DNA of 64,000 bases from Drosophila persimilis (taxonomy: Eukaryota > Arthropoda > Insecta > Diptera > Drosophilidae): positions 2,480,001 to 2,544,000 of the forward strand of contig NW_020825298.1 of assembly GCF_003286085.1 (NCBI RefSeq), read 5' to 3'. The notes below the pieces were generated by a model. The model was not told the DNA's origin and did not search any database. It saw only the letters and a program-made list of their open reading frames with translations. How positions within the stretch are numbered: position 1 is the first letter of the stretch; each line of letters starts with the position of its first letter. The position numbers and the translations under genes are program-made. Shown here piece by piece: positions 49,740-61,392 of this stretch.

Positions 49740-52700
49740 TTTATAGACGGTTAATAAATAAATACGACTAACGAAACATCTAATCAGAGCAACCAGGGAT
49801 ACAAAGCAGCCCACCGCAGCCGCAGAATGCTAATTGGCCAGCACTGGCCCTGGCCTAAACCTCGTCGCCAACAAAGTTTCCTTTTTATAATCAACGCGAA
49901 CGCTTCATTAGCCATGCGTCCGGGCCGGACCCCACGTGTGGAGAGAAGTGCGTGCGGTTTTTAATTAGTTTCGATTTGGATATCCACCAGCCACCAGCCA
50001 CCAATCAGGCCAAAGAGCGCAGGACTCTCGAACGCCGCTTGCATGGCAATGAGCCGCGAATCGGCCACTTGGCCAACAACTCGATTGCGGTCCGTTTGGC
50101 GTTTGACAGCTTTTGGCCGGCTGCTTATTTGCTTATTATGTGCTTATTTGCCGAGCGCCACTCTCCGCCAAATCGAACAGTTTCTTTTTAATTAAAATTA
50201 TTAAAGCAAACACCAAAGTTTGCCCCGCGAGTGGGCAGTGGGAGGGGGTGCAGTGGGGAGTGCTTTTAATTAAACTTAAGCCGCAGCAACTATTCGAAGA
50301 AGCCCCTCTGGTCGCTGGACTCTCCGCAATGGACTGTGGAATGGGAACCGCATAGTTTTCTCCACCTCGAACAAAGGCATTCCTCCGGACGCTGGCTGGC
50401 ATTTCCACACATCAGGACTGGACAATAAATAATACCGGCCACCACTCAGGCATGGTTGGGGGGAGGGGGGAGCAATTTTTAATAAATATATTATTTTTGT
50501 TTGCCTTCCATCCGACATTTATTTGGCAATTTTCTAACGCCGCCTCATGGCCTCATGGCCTCATGGCTCAAACTTTTTCCCGCTCTGGGCATAGTTCCGT
50601 TCTCTGTTATTTTTGGCAGTCCGAAAGGGACCGGCCTTGACCTGGATACCCAGTGTCCTGTCCATAAATAGTTCCCTTGATTAGTGGCCTTGGAACGAGG
50701 GCTTTAATGGGGCTTAAAAGATGGAGAACAGAAAAAGAGTGCCAAGAGTGAAACTTCTCTGATTCCTTCGAGAGATTTCGCAGCATTTTCACACTCTGCA
50801 GCTCTTGTCCTTAGCGCCGTTCTCGCATGTTGTGGTAATTAATATGCGAGCCTGCAGAATATTTACGAGGATATCCAACACGCAACGAGCAGTCAGTCGG
50901 CCAATCCTTTGGGTCATTCGCTGGATTCGCCGGAGTCCAGAAGCTGCAGGAAAACAGAAACAATTACCTCGTTTCTGCAGCAACCACTGGAGTGGAGTGG
51001 ACTGGCATGTATGTGTGTGTGTGAGTGTGTGTGAGTGGTAATTATAAGTTGTTCGTGTCTGTTAATTAAATGTGTCCAGCGGAGGCATTTAATAAGCTTC
51101 AGTCGCTTACAAAGGCGCTACATGGCTTGCACTCTGCAGCAGTCGTCCGGAGGAGAGCTTAAGAGGAGTCCCGGCATAAGCCCAGCGACTGTGTGTATCC
51201 TGGAAGCATTGCTCTTATATATAATCGATAACACGACAGGGTTTCCACCGAGCCACGAGACCCTTGTTGATAGCTTTTTAGGAATCCTTGATTTTTGACG
51301 GTGGAAAACGTATCGTTTAATCAGAGGTGGGAAAGGGTCTAGTGGCACATTTTTAACGCTTCCTTTGGGGTCTGGACATGATTGAGGTGTGAAATTTCTC
51401 ACCCGCTAATAAAATGAAATGTCAAAGGCGTCCTGGCAGTCCTTGATCGGCCAGCAAACACGGGTTAATTGGGCATTAAGCCAAAGCTGATAATTAATCA
51501 GCTCAAAATTGTCCATAAAAGCAAAGCACTTAAGTGTCTGACACCTGAAAGGATACAGGACCGCCACCAGCACCCACCCAAGCAGACACAGACACGCGGT
51601 TTTGCGGCTGCCACAGGGGGGGGGGGAGGGGTGCTTGGGAGGCGGCTAAAAACTAAACAAAAAGCTCTAATGGCAGACATCCCCATTTACACTTGCTGCG
51701 CCACCCCCCCGAACACCCCCGGAGGGGTACGCTCCTGGAGCCCTGCCTGGAGGGTGTCCTGGAGCCTTCCCCGCACAGCCCACGCTCATTATGCAGCTGT
51801 TGCATTGTAAATATTTGCATACATGCTGCAGAATTAGTTAAATAAGCATTTATTGTTGTCCTACACAAAGTCGGCGGCTGCCGTTGTCGCACAGCGTTTG
51901 AATTACTTTTAATGTTTGCCTCCGCGAGCGGCACTGCCACTGCCACTGCCACTGCCACTGTTAACACAAAAGGTAATTTCCCAGCAAATTGACATAAAAG
52001 ACAACAGCGAGGTGAAACTTTTCTAGCCCAAAACTTGCGTTGTTTAATATTTGGGCTGCGACACACACCCCGAGACACACCCATTGCCAGAGACAACATC
52101 AAAATTTATGTAAATGGAAATTGCATTGCATAAGCTACAGGCTCCCCGGCTCCCTGGCTCCCGGCAGGAGACTCCACGGCACGTATACGCAATGTGCAGC
52201 GGCAGCCGAAGCCTAAAACCATTTTGCACGTAGTATTAGCGCTCCACTTCCATTATTTATGCCATCCTTTGGGACTCCAGCATCGAGCCATTAAGGCCAT
52301 ACTGCCGCTAGGTAGGTCTATGGCCTGGCTTCCCCCCGCTTTTCGTGGCACTTTTCTGTGCCTTAGTTTTCCGGCTTTTCTTTATTGGTTTCTTGCGCCT
52401 CGCTGCCAAAGTTTCAACAAGTTTTGGGCCTCCAAATGGCCTCGGCTGGAAGGGTTTCTGGCAGTGACAAAATAATTTCTGAGAAGCCCTCAAATTTAAT
52501 AGTCACTAAATAGTGAGGCACAAACACGGTAGTGGCTGGAACTTTGGATACGCCGAGGTGGAAAATCACTTTGTGTTACATTTTCTGGGAATTGTTTTCC
52601 CTCGAAGGAGGTCTGGGGGGATTAAAATATATAGAGGTCTCCGGCATAAATGTCCACGAATCTTTGGACAAACGCGCTGTAATTGCAGTCTCTTTGCAGC

Positions 52701-55700
52701 TCATTAGCGCCGGGGAATTCGTGGGGAATGCCACAAATATGCTCTGCCAATTATCGGAGCCGTGGGGGAAACCACTTAATAACCGCACCGCCAGTGGTCC
52801 GCCCCACGATGCTAGACCCTCCTGTTCCCATTTGCAGATCGTTGACAACTGTCCATGGCCGCCGGATGGTATCAAATATACAAGTGAATTGCTTCATTTT
52901 CGAATTTCTGTCATACTCGACGTGCCTTGTACTCCACTCTCGCTCTCCCTGGCTCTTCCTCTGTGTCCGCTTCCTCTTTGGCTCTTCATATATGTTTTGG
53001 AAATCTATTCGTGCCACGAATTTCATTTTCAACTTGGCAGCAGCACCACCAGTGGCTGTGTTGTTGCCGAAGAGAGACGTGCAACGGCTGCCAGGCAACT
53101 TATTAAAAATGTCTGCAGTGGCAGCAAAAAGGAGCTTGCAGAAAAGAAAAAAAACACACACCAGAATGCAAGAAAAAGAAAATCATTTGCCGCAAAGTAG
53201 CCCGAAGAGGGGCGTGGCGGGGCGGGGGGGCGGCGACGGGTGCACTGTCGTGCCATGTAATTGTCGTGGAGAGTGCCCGAGTAAAAGTGCTTTGATTTCC
53301 GACATTAAATTAACTGCACGCCTCTTTAATTGTCGCTGGGGGGAGACGCACACTTCCTTTGCCGCTCTCCCCCTCCCCGCTGCCCATTCCACGCGCTGCA
53401 TGAGCTTTGCCAAATTGAATCTTATGTAATGCCATATATGCTACCCGTAAATCGAGTCAGAGCCGAGTCACCTTCATATGAAATTCACTTACCACTGCAC
53501 TGCACCCACTGGCAATGAAAGAATTGCAATCGAAATTACTTTTAGCCCCACACACAGCCCCCAACACACCCCCCACACACATCCCACACACACGCCACAC
53601 ACCCGGCTGGGAAATTCGATTTACATTCAAGCATTCCGTTTGAGGGCGGCCGGATGATATCGATGGATGGTGCATTGAAGGAGGCTCGGCCCTCCTCTCG
53701 AGTGTCTGTGGGGGCAGGCCGCCTCCCCCCCGCCCTCCCTCCCTCCTCGGGCATCAATTATGCTACGTATTTCTTTATTACAATTATCTCGTTGTGCTCT
53801 TGGGCCTCGTTCGCATTGTTCCAGCCCATGACTGGCCCCATCATGAGCACTCACTCCCCCCATTCCTCTTTCTGCTTCTCTGCTTCTCTGCTTCTCTGTT
53901 GATGAGGAAGTGATACGGCAGGCCGCAGTCGGGAGTCCAGAGTGCCAGGGAAATTGGTTTTAATTTTGCAACTTGAATGGCCACTTGTCGTGGCATTGAC
54001 TCGCCGCAGAACAGAGCCCAAAGCACCCAACCAGCAGGCACCGGGCACCCCGGGCTCTACCCAATGTCAGGGACACTCGAGCGGATCTCGTCTGCCGTTC
54101 AGGTGTGCCCGATTTAATGAATGAAGATTATAAGCCCTGCGTTGGCTCAGGTGTATGCGAAATGATATTCAAACAGGTTATTTATTGACTTAGGCCCCTG
54201 CCCGGCCCCCTGGCTAAGGCTTGAGCTTGAGCTCTATTTGCCTTCCAGGGAATCCATTAAAAGCGGAAAACGCCTGTTAGGTGGGGATATATCGAATGCA
54301 ATAGAAGTCCGATGCTTCTCAGAAGACTCTGAGAGCACTCCGTTATTAGTGGGAAACGGGAGGGGTTTCTAGTGGCAGTTCAGGGAAAATCAAACCCATA
54401 GAACTTCTACCTAAAAGGGCGGTAAAGGGCCCTCCTTCGGGTCCAACCACTCCGGTATTCCCACACGCCCCGCTCCTGGCAGGGTATCAACAATGGTTCA
54501 ACATGATGCAGAGATAGAACACATATGCGACGTCACACTTGAGCAGCACACAACCGGAGTTTGCAGAAGGAGCAGAAGACACACACCGAAGGACAGACAG
54601 GCCGACAGACACGGACAGAAGAGATCTCAACAAGAGTCGAGCGACGAGCAGGTGTTCCAACTTATTCATTAAAAACAAAAAGGAAACAGACAGGAACCGA
54701 GAAGAGATGGGCCAACACCCCTCCCCAGTGCCAGCGCCAGAGCCAGTCCCTATTCCCAGCCAGCACAAGTCCCAGCCGGTTGCAAGTTCCCGCTGGTTAA
54801 GATTGTGGTCGACACGCAATTGCGGCAATTTCAAGTTGGCTGCGCTCTCACTCTCTCACTCTGTCTCTGTCTCTCCCCACTTTGGGCCAAAAGGCAGTGC
54901 CAAAGCGAAGGGGACGGCCAAAACGCTTAGAAGCTGCTGCGCTCTTGTCTTTCACACACATCCGCCGCAGTCCGTCCTGGCAAGTTTCTTGAGGCAGAGG
55001 CAACGACAACGACAACTGGAACTTCAACTGGCTGAAACCGAAGCCGAAGCCGGTTTCGGGGTGTGTTAACTTTCTATGCCCGGTAGCGCTGATTGCCAAG
55101 ACAACGACAGCCCAATTCATTCAGCGGTCTGCTGCCTTTCAACGGCAGCAGCAGCAGCTGCCTTAAAGTTCTATAGTTTGGTCGGGGTCCTCAGCCTCAG
55201 CCTCAGCCTCAGCTTCTGGGCCTCTTAGCGCTCCTCCGTTCTGATTGCTCTTGCCAAGAGAAGATGCTTTGCATGTACTGGAGGCGTTTCCAGTTCGATT
55301 TATCATGGACAAAGTTATGATCGCTTAAGTGCCGCCGTTTAGTGTTCCAGTTGCAGCGTCTCCAATTGCTCCTCATAAATTGTTCCCATGACATCTCTAA
55401 TTATGGTATGGGGCTCTCGAAATGAAGGGGTTCGGCTTGGTTGTGGCTACTTATTCGGCGATAAATCGCCCATGCTCCACCTCAGGGCTAGGCGAGATTA
55501 TCGGGGAACTTATAAGAATGTATAGATCCCTAAAGTTGAATATTTATGGACACATTTTGCTGCCTCGATTCTATCCATAAAACTTGACCAAAAATACACC
55601 TCGAAATGTTCTGCTCTTCACACTTTTAGTGCATGATTGGATGAGTGCTTTTAGGGTTCCATAATTGTTTGCAAATTAGAAAAATTAAAATTATTGGCTG

Positions 55701-57816
55701 GACAAATCTATTTGCGATTGCGGTGCCCCAACAAAAGGGTGTACATAGCTCCTAATCAGTTTTGATTATGCCAAACACATAAACCAGAAATAAAACCACA
55801 AAATTATGTAGACAAATATACAATACTCGTATGAAGAGATCGTTTCTATGCCATGGCTGTGACGGAAGTCGGGGCCCCACCGCCCAGCGGGTGGGCACAG
55901 ACCATCGACCACCGACCACCGACCACCGACACGACTCCCACAACAACTCTTTCAGAAAGAGGCCATAAATATTGTTCATTTGTAAATAAATAGCCAACGA
56001 AAAATGGAGTGGGGATGGGGACCAAAAAAAGAACCAACCACAGCAACAACAGCAACAACAACAACAACAACAACTCATAGAGCATATCAAACATTGTTCA
56101 TGTTCATTTCCAGTACTTGGTTTTCTATTTCCTATAGGCAAACACAGACATCTGCGAGCAGTGGAGCCACACAGTGCCGTCCGCATGGTTCTTTTCTGTT
56201 CTTTTCTGTTCTGTTGGCGGCTCTGGCTGCGTGCCTCCTCTTTTATTACAGTATCATCTTCCGGTCACTTTGTCATTTCTCCACAACATTTCTCAAACAG
56301 TTACGATGGGACAAGTGCGGCCTCAGCGCGTGTCCAGGCCTCAGACCAGAAACAGCTCGAACTTGAATTATTAAAAATAGAAACGAATAGAAGCTCCAAG
56401 AAGAAATAAGCACTGGCCGGGGCACTAGGCGGAAGTTGAATAGACAAAGTCGACTCCCTTGTGGGGCCGTACACTGAAAGCAATTGGAAGTGGGTTCGGT
56501 TCGATTCAAGCGGATTACACAGTCTTCGATTGGAGATTACCTCTCTCTGTCTTTGATGTCGACTCCTCGTTAGTCCATATTCCCCAAAAACAATTTCTTT
56601 TACTGGCCGGACGGGCACAGTAACATATTCAAAACGCTGCAAAGAGCTGCTCACGAATTTGCATCGTCAGCAGCAGCACACTGCGCTCAAATGGTCACTC
56701 CTCCCCCCGCCCCCACCATAAAACCCAACGAGGCACACACCCTGACCAGCGCCGACGCCGCCGCCGACGCCGACGCCACTTAAAAGCAGTTCGCGCGAGT
56801 GCACAAGCAAGCCAGTGGAGAAGGTCCAGGGACCAGACCCGCCTCCATGTCCACCTCCACCTTCATGGGGCGCGATGGGGCACACACGCACTCGCACTCG
56901 CACTCGCTTTGAATTTGAATTACACAAAGAGTGCACACGACTTTGATGGTTCGACATTGAAGAGACGTGGCACAGTGGTGCCCAGATCGAAGGCGATACA
57001 AAGCTTGGGGATAATGTGTCGTAATTTGAGACACAGTCGCACGCCATGGGGCAGATCTTCATGCCAGAAGCTCCACTGTGCTGAACCGCTGTCATGTCCA
57101 CGTTACCCTTTGAAGCTAATGACACTTCCATCGCCTTAGCCTCGGAGATCGGCATCGATGATGTGCCCCAGCCCCAGAGCCGGCGATGGAGCGTTCTGAA
57201 CTCTGCGGCCAATCAAAAATCATGGGTGACACACGCGTTTACGGACGTGGGAGGCCTGGACGGGGGATAGCGCTGGGTTCGAAGGCGTTGGGGGCTGGCC
57301 GGGCAGATGGACAAGTTATTTCCGCAACGGAGCTGCTTTCTGGAGCTGCCGCTGATTGATTGATTAATTGACAAAGGCCATGCCGTTAGTTTTGAATGCA
57401 CATTTGCATGTCTAATTTATGAACGGGGCTCGATACATCCCCCCCACCCCCTCCCCCTCGTGTCCATCCATTTGCCATCGAAATGGATTGTCTTCTTGTC
57501 TGGCGCGCACTCGCATGTAGTTCATTGTGTTAGTTATGCAAATGCTGCATTTCCGCCTCGCCGATCGTCTGCCCGAATGCGGTTTAATTATTCATTAATT
57601 TAAGCTTGAACCAAACCATTTTTGGCCCACTTTCAGGCTGGGGCTGGGGCTGCGGCTGGGGCTGGGGCTGGAATTCCCTGCAGGGGCTTTGCTTTGTCCA
57701 TCTGCAGGCTTTTGTCACCATAAATATGAAGTGTTGCCCGATTATGAAATAATTATGGGCATTGTCCACGCTGTCACGTCGGAGGGAGCTTAGCATTGTT
57801 TTGTTTTGCTCTGCTT

Positions 57817-57852
<36 letters not shown>

Positions 57853-58125
57853 GTCAATATGTCTGCTCTTCGATAATTAAAAGCCGCCTATGCAGTGATA
57901 CGGCCCTGTTTGTCTGTGCTCGTAGGCCGGGCATCTAGTTAGCCTGTTCTATTGTGTGTCCTAGTCTCTACCGGAATGGGCAGGCTCTGTGCGTTTCCGA
58001 AAACAACAGCCCCCACCACCAGCAGCACCGCCTTGGCTTCTATTTAAATTCAAAATCAAAATCTGCAGAATATAACCAACCTGCTCCCGTAATCCTGTGC
58101 GGAGTGTCTCCGGCGAAGCTGCAAC
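49740..58125. other. Eight-kilobase stretch without a supported gene
   Basis: Long frames at 52532-53200, 52683-53429 and 54539-55069 overlap each other or consist of low-complexity sequence, and show no known domain. The stretch holds many short tandem repeats: a G-run near 51617, CTCT tracts near 54850, CCGACCACCGACCACCGA near 55905, CAACAA near 56050, CTGGGG units near 57630-57670 and (TG)n at 57821. It may be intergenic or a long intron of a gene whose exons lie elsewhere. Confidence 0.5.
57821..57850. repeat. (TG)n microsatellite
   Basis: Fifteen TG units. Confidence 0.95.
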
Positions 58126-58335
58126 ATGCCTTGCGTGTTTAATCCTGGCTACATCGGACCCAATCCCCCCTGCTGTGACCCCGACTGCGTTGTGGAGGGG
58201 CACTGCAACAACTGGGAGTGCGGTCCGTGTCCGGGAGAGCATCCGCCGTGCGGCTGTTCCCCAGCCCCGGCGCAGACGCCGCCGTCGACCCCCATCCAAT
58301 CGCAGGCGCAGAAAAGCCAACCAAATGGATCCTGA
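58126..58335 (+). CDS. Small Cys/Pro-rich protein, possibly of the male-specific Mst type
   Basis: A 69-residue frame (MPCVFNPGYIGPNPPCCDPD at the start) has nine Cys in the first 45 residues, spaced in short Cys-Gly-Pro and Cys-Pro contexts (ECGPCPGEHPPCGC). A Pro/Gln/Ser-rich tail follows. Drosophila Mst84D, Mst87F and Mst98C sperm-tail proteins have this look, though with more regular CGP repeats. No signal peptide is seen. The ATG has a favourable context (GCAACATGC), and ATTAAA lies at 58402-58407. An AAATCAAAATCT stretch about 80 bp upstream weakly recalls the translational control element of Mst genes. A longer frame on the other strand overlaps it, so the call rests on Cys content alone. 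Confidence 0.5.
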   Translation: MPCVFNPGYIGPNPPCCDPDCVVEGHCNNWECGPCPGEHPPCGCSPAPAQTPPSTPIQSQAQKSQPNGS

Positions 58336-59261
58336 CTCCAGCAACATGGAGGGTGGCCTGTAGCAATAGATTCCACTGACAACAAACTTATTTCTACTCA
58401 AATTAAATAGATCGCTATAGCACACAATCTTTCGTGTTTTACATATTCAAAACTTCCAAAATGCACAATCGCTTGATTAATAATCCGACGACTCAAAGCT
58501 TTTGTATGTGACAGAGGCAGCGGCAGAGGCAGAGAGGGGCTCTTTGCACTCTTGCAGTTTTGCTTAAGCCTCGAGCGCAGTGAGTCGCGCCTTTGCCTCT
58601 CTCTCTCTCTCCCTCTCTCAATTCCATGAGCCAGCACACGAGCACATTCTTGTCTCAGCCTCTCTCGGCTCTTGCTTTAGTGCTCTCCTTTTGCAACTCC
58701 TTTTTGAGCTCGCTCTCTCAAATGCAAAAGCACCGCGCCGGGACGCTCTCTCCAGCCGCGCTCCCAGCAAAATGCCAATTAAAGGCACAGCAGAACACTA
58801 CTACGCAGTTTCTGTTATTTCTTGATTGTTATTTTTTCGCAATGCTATACACTTCACATTATTCCCATACAAAGCTATTAACGTATCGAAATAGTATCAT
58901 GCAATCAATGCAGTACGGGCACACGACTCTCACGACTATCAGTAGAACAGCTGAGTCGCTTTTTGGGAAAAAACTGTTTAAAAGTGTAGCAGTCGCTGCT
59001 CACAGCTCCCAGCTCTACTATTCCTCCTTCTCGCACTTCAAGCTTTTCCCCTATGGCTATCTCTTTTTGGCAGATAGTCAGTTGGCAAATTCTAGTGTAA
59101 TACAGATATTAAGAATAACATGGCCCAAGATAAAATTATAGAATGCTTGTTGCTCTCTTTTTTGCTGCAAAATGATTGGCCCTTTTCCCAGCCAGCAAGC
59201 CAGTTTGTGCGGATAATAAGGACCCTTTCCCTTTTCAGGCGTAAAACTTTTGCAAACGTGA
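58336..59261. other. Intergenic sequence before the E2 duplicon
   Basis: Contains a (CT)n tract at 58596-58619. At 59232 a CCCTTTTCAGGCG-AAAACTTTTGCAAA block also occurs near 60945 and 39640, so it marks a junction of the tandem duplication. Confidence 0.45.
58596..58619. repeat. (CT)n microsatellite
   Basis: About eleven CT units with one interruption. Confidence 0.9.
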
Positions 59262-59505
59262 AAGTTCAAAACAGAGAAACGGCAAAACAGCTAGGCAAAA
59301 TGTAGTGCTGGAAAGCGAGTCGAAGGAAGCCGTGCTGGAAAACGATTCAAGGGAAGCTATGTTGGAAATCAGGCCTCTTTCATTTCATGTGCGACGTTGT
59401 AAGTCGTTCTGGGAAAATAAAAATCACATTTTCAATAATCTGAACGTAAGAAATTATCGTATTCCCCGTAAAAGTGTTTCTAAGCTCTTTGCCGTCTTGC
59501 AGGTA

Positions 59506-60357
59506 ATGGCACCCCGCCGAAGTGCACGTATTTTGGCGGCCAACCAGGCGTCCCCTGCCGCCCAGCCCTTGGCCCGACGCGCTGCGTTCCTCCGCGCAGT
59601 GGAGGCCATATCCGCTCCCAGGCGCCGCAGGACCACCACCACTGCAAGCCGGCGCCGTGCAATCCGGATTGCTGCCAACGAGCCGCCCGCTGAGGACCCT
59701 CCCGTTGTCAACCGCGAGACTAACCGCGTCCGCGTCAACGCCGTAGTGTATTTGGATGGTGTCTGGCACCCCACAACCCGTGAGAACTTCGAGTACTTCG
59801 AGATGTTATTCCAACAGCGTGCCGATCTTGAAATGGCGGAGGCTATGACCGCTGGCCGTGGACCTGCGGCGCCAGAAAATGTAATGGACACTGAATTAGG
59901 CGTACGCCGCCTCCGCAGGGAGATGGCGAACATGACGAGCAATCCGACGGACGGGTGCACAGTGGAGTTAGTTGACGACTGTATCTACGACTGGAAGGCC
60001 GTTATTCTCGGGCCCTTGGACACGCCTTACGAGGGCGGCCACTTTGAACTACGCCTTCACTTTCCGCCCTCGTACCCGTCTCAACCACCGGATATACTGT
60101 TCCGTACAAGGGTGTACCACTGCAATATTTACCAGGAAGATATCTGCGTGGATATTCTGCAATCGGCTTGGTCGCCCGCCCTGACCGTGGAGAAGATACT
60201 TTTGTCCATCCGGTCGCTGCTGTCGGACCCCAACCCCGATAGCCCCTTGAACGGGGGCGCTGCCGCCCTGTACAAGACGAACCGCGAGGAGCACGACCGC
60301 ATGGCACAGGAGTGGACCGCCCGCTACGCCCAGCCAGTGGACTCAACGTCTGAATAA
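59506..60357 (+). CDS. UBE2D-like ubiquitin-conjugating enzyme with a basic N-terminal extension, copy 2
   Basis: The 283-residue protein is almost the same as copy 1: the same Arg-rich extension, the same UBC core, HCN in place of HPN, and the catalytic Cys in DICVDIL. The start is ATG at 59506 (MAPRRSARI), three bases after a CTTGCAG acceptor. A GTAAGT donor near 59399 suggests a leader intron. Unspliced, the frame stays open upstream through the 27-bp leader repeats (from about 59305). AATAAA is at 60488-60493. Differences from copy 1 cluster in the HPN-proximal region (YPSQPPDILF against YPSLPPAILF) and the tail (NGGAAA against NCAAAA), so both copies seem to be kept as proteins. The shared function is an inference from the fold. 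Confidence 0.85.
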   Translation: MAPRRSARILAANQASPAAQPLARRAAFLRAVEAISAPRRRRTTTTASRRRAIRIAANEPPAEDPPVVNRETNRVRVNAVVYLDGVWHPTTRENFEYFEMLFQQRADLEMAEAMTAGRGPAAPENVMDTELGVRRLRREMANMTSNPTDGCTVELVDDCIYDWKAVILGPLDTPYEGGHFELRLHFPPSYPSQPPDILFRTRVYHCNIYQEDICVDILQSAWSPALTVEKILLSIRSLLSDPNPDSPLNGGAAALYKTNREEHDRMAQEWTARYAQPVDSTSE

Positions 60358-60603
60358 TCCCAAACATCTCATCCACGGATACACAGCGTTTTCTAAATTC
60401 TTTGAGAATCTTTGTTGGTATCTGTCACTAAACACACATGAACATGGGCTACATGGTAACATATACATACAATTATTTTTTGACTGAAATAAAGGCGTAG
60501 GCTGTGAAAATGTTAAATGTTTCATAGAAATTGCAAAATACTTTCGTCATATCATCCGCGAGTTCGTCAGGACGGGGAGCAGTCGGACGGAAGATCGCCG
60601 GCC

Positions 60604-60699
60604 ATGATCACTGAGAATCTTATTGTGTTCATCAGACGTCTATCGCTGCTGGCGGACCCCAATCCCAAGGCACGACAGTGGACCGCTCGTTACACCCGT
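60604..60699 (+). pseudogene. Relic UBC C-terminal fragment downstream of E2 copy 2
   Basis: The frame MITENLIVFIRRLSLLADPN, then PKA, RQWTARYTR, matches the end of the E2 (EKILLSIRSLLSDPNPD, then EWTARYAQ) with an internal gap. It lies about 250 bp past the intact gene and is too short to fold, so it is the remains of a further tandem copy. Confidence 0.65.
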
Positions 60700-61392
60700 T
60701 ACATATTTCTTTAGAATATGGATCACTTTAATCGAATGTATCCAATAGAAACACACAAAAACACGTGTATGGCTGCTCGGACTAATTCCCCATTGAGCGT
60801 TCGTCCAGCAGCAACTACCATCATTATTTTCCACTTTTTGTTGCTATTGAAATGTTGATTTAAAACTTTATTTTTCAAGCAAGATGTGTTTCAGTACGAT
60901 TTGAATTTGTGCTATGTGCCCGCCCTCCGTATCGCATCGTTCCCTTTTCAGCCGCAAAACTTTTGAAAATAAAGCAGTTATTGTGCCAGTGGGACTTATA
61001 ATCCACACAAAACTTAAAAGAACTCCCAATTCCAATCCTGTGTATTATTGCTGGGGCAATACAGTACAAAATAATTATTTGACTGTATGCAATACAGAAT
61101 CGTATACGGCGGGCGAAACGTGAAAGTTCAAAACAGAGAAACAGCTGGGCAAAACGTAGTGTTAGAAAGCAAGTCAAAGCAAGCTGTGCTGGTAACCGAG
61201 TCAAAGAAAGCCGTGCTGGAAACCGAGTCGAAACAAACTGTGCTGTAAAACAGACCTCTCTCACTTTCATTTCGTGTGCGACATTTTCAGTCATTCTGGG
61301 AAAATAAAAATCTCATTTTCAATAATCTGAACGTAAGAAATTATCGTATTCTCCGTAAAACTGTTTCTAAGCTGTTTGCCGTCTTGCAGGTA
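60700..61392. other. Spacer and leader of E2 copy 3
   Basis: Duplicon sequence runs to about 61026, then the copy 3 leader. The leader has three 27-bp repeats (61159-61248) that read VLE(S/T)(E/K)SK(Q/K)A and end in TAA. Confidence 0.6.

Larger units (their letters stand above)
59262..61026 (+). repeat. Duplicon copy 2 carrying E2 gene 2 (inverted relative to copy 1)
   Basis: Nearly identical to 39558-41260 in the opposite orientation. It is joined tandemly to the E2 copy 3 segment, whose leader (GTGAAAGTTCAAAACAGAGA) restarts at about 61120. Confidence 0.88.

Noticed and set aside
52532..53429. Two overlapping plus-strand frames of 222 and 248 codons
   Set aside because: They overlap in different frames, include splice-like and poly-purine tracts, and resemble no family.
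54539..55069. Plus-strand frame of 176 codons
   Set aside because: Made of short tandem repeats (PVPAPEPVPIP, RQRQRQRQ) from simple sequence, with no supporting signals.
56487..56510. GGTTCGATTC, resembling a tRNA B box
   Set aside because: No matching A box or cloverleaf arms upstream at tRNA spacing.
57961..58425. Minus-strand frame of 154 codons opposite the Cys-rich gene
   Set aside because: Arg/Gly-rich product typical of the antisense of GC-rich sequence; the plus-strand Cys pattern is more protein-like.
59305..59505. N-terminal extension of E2 copy 2 from an upstream GTG
   Set aside because: No ATG begins it, a donor and an acceptor bracket most of it, and ATG 59506 with MAPRR is shared by all three copies. 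Kept as a finding only.
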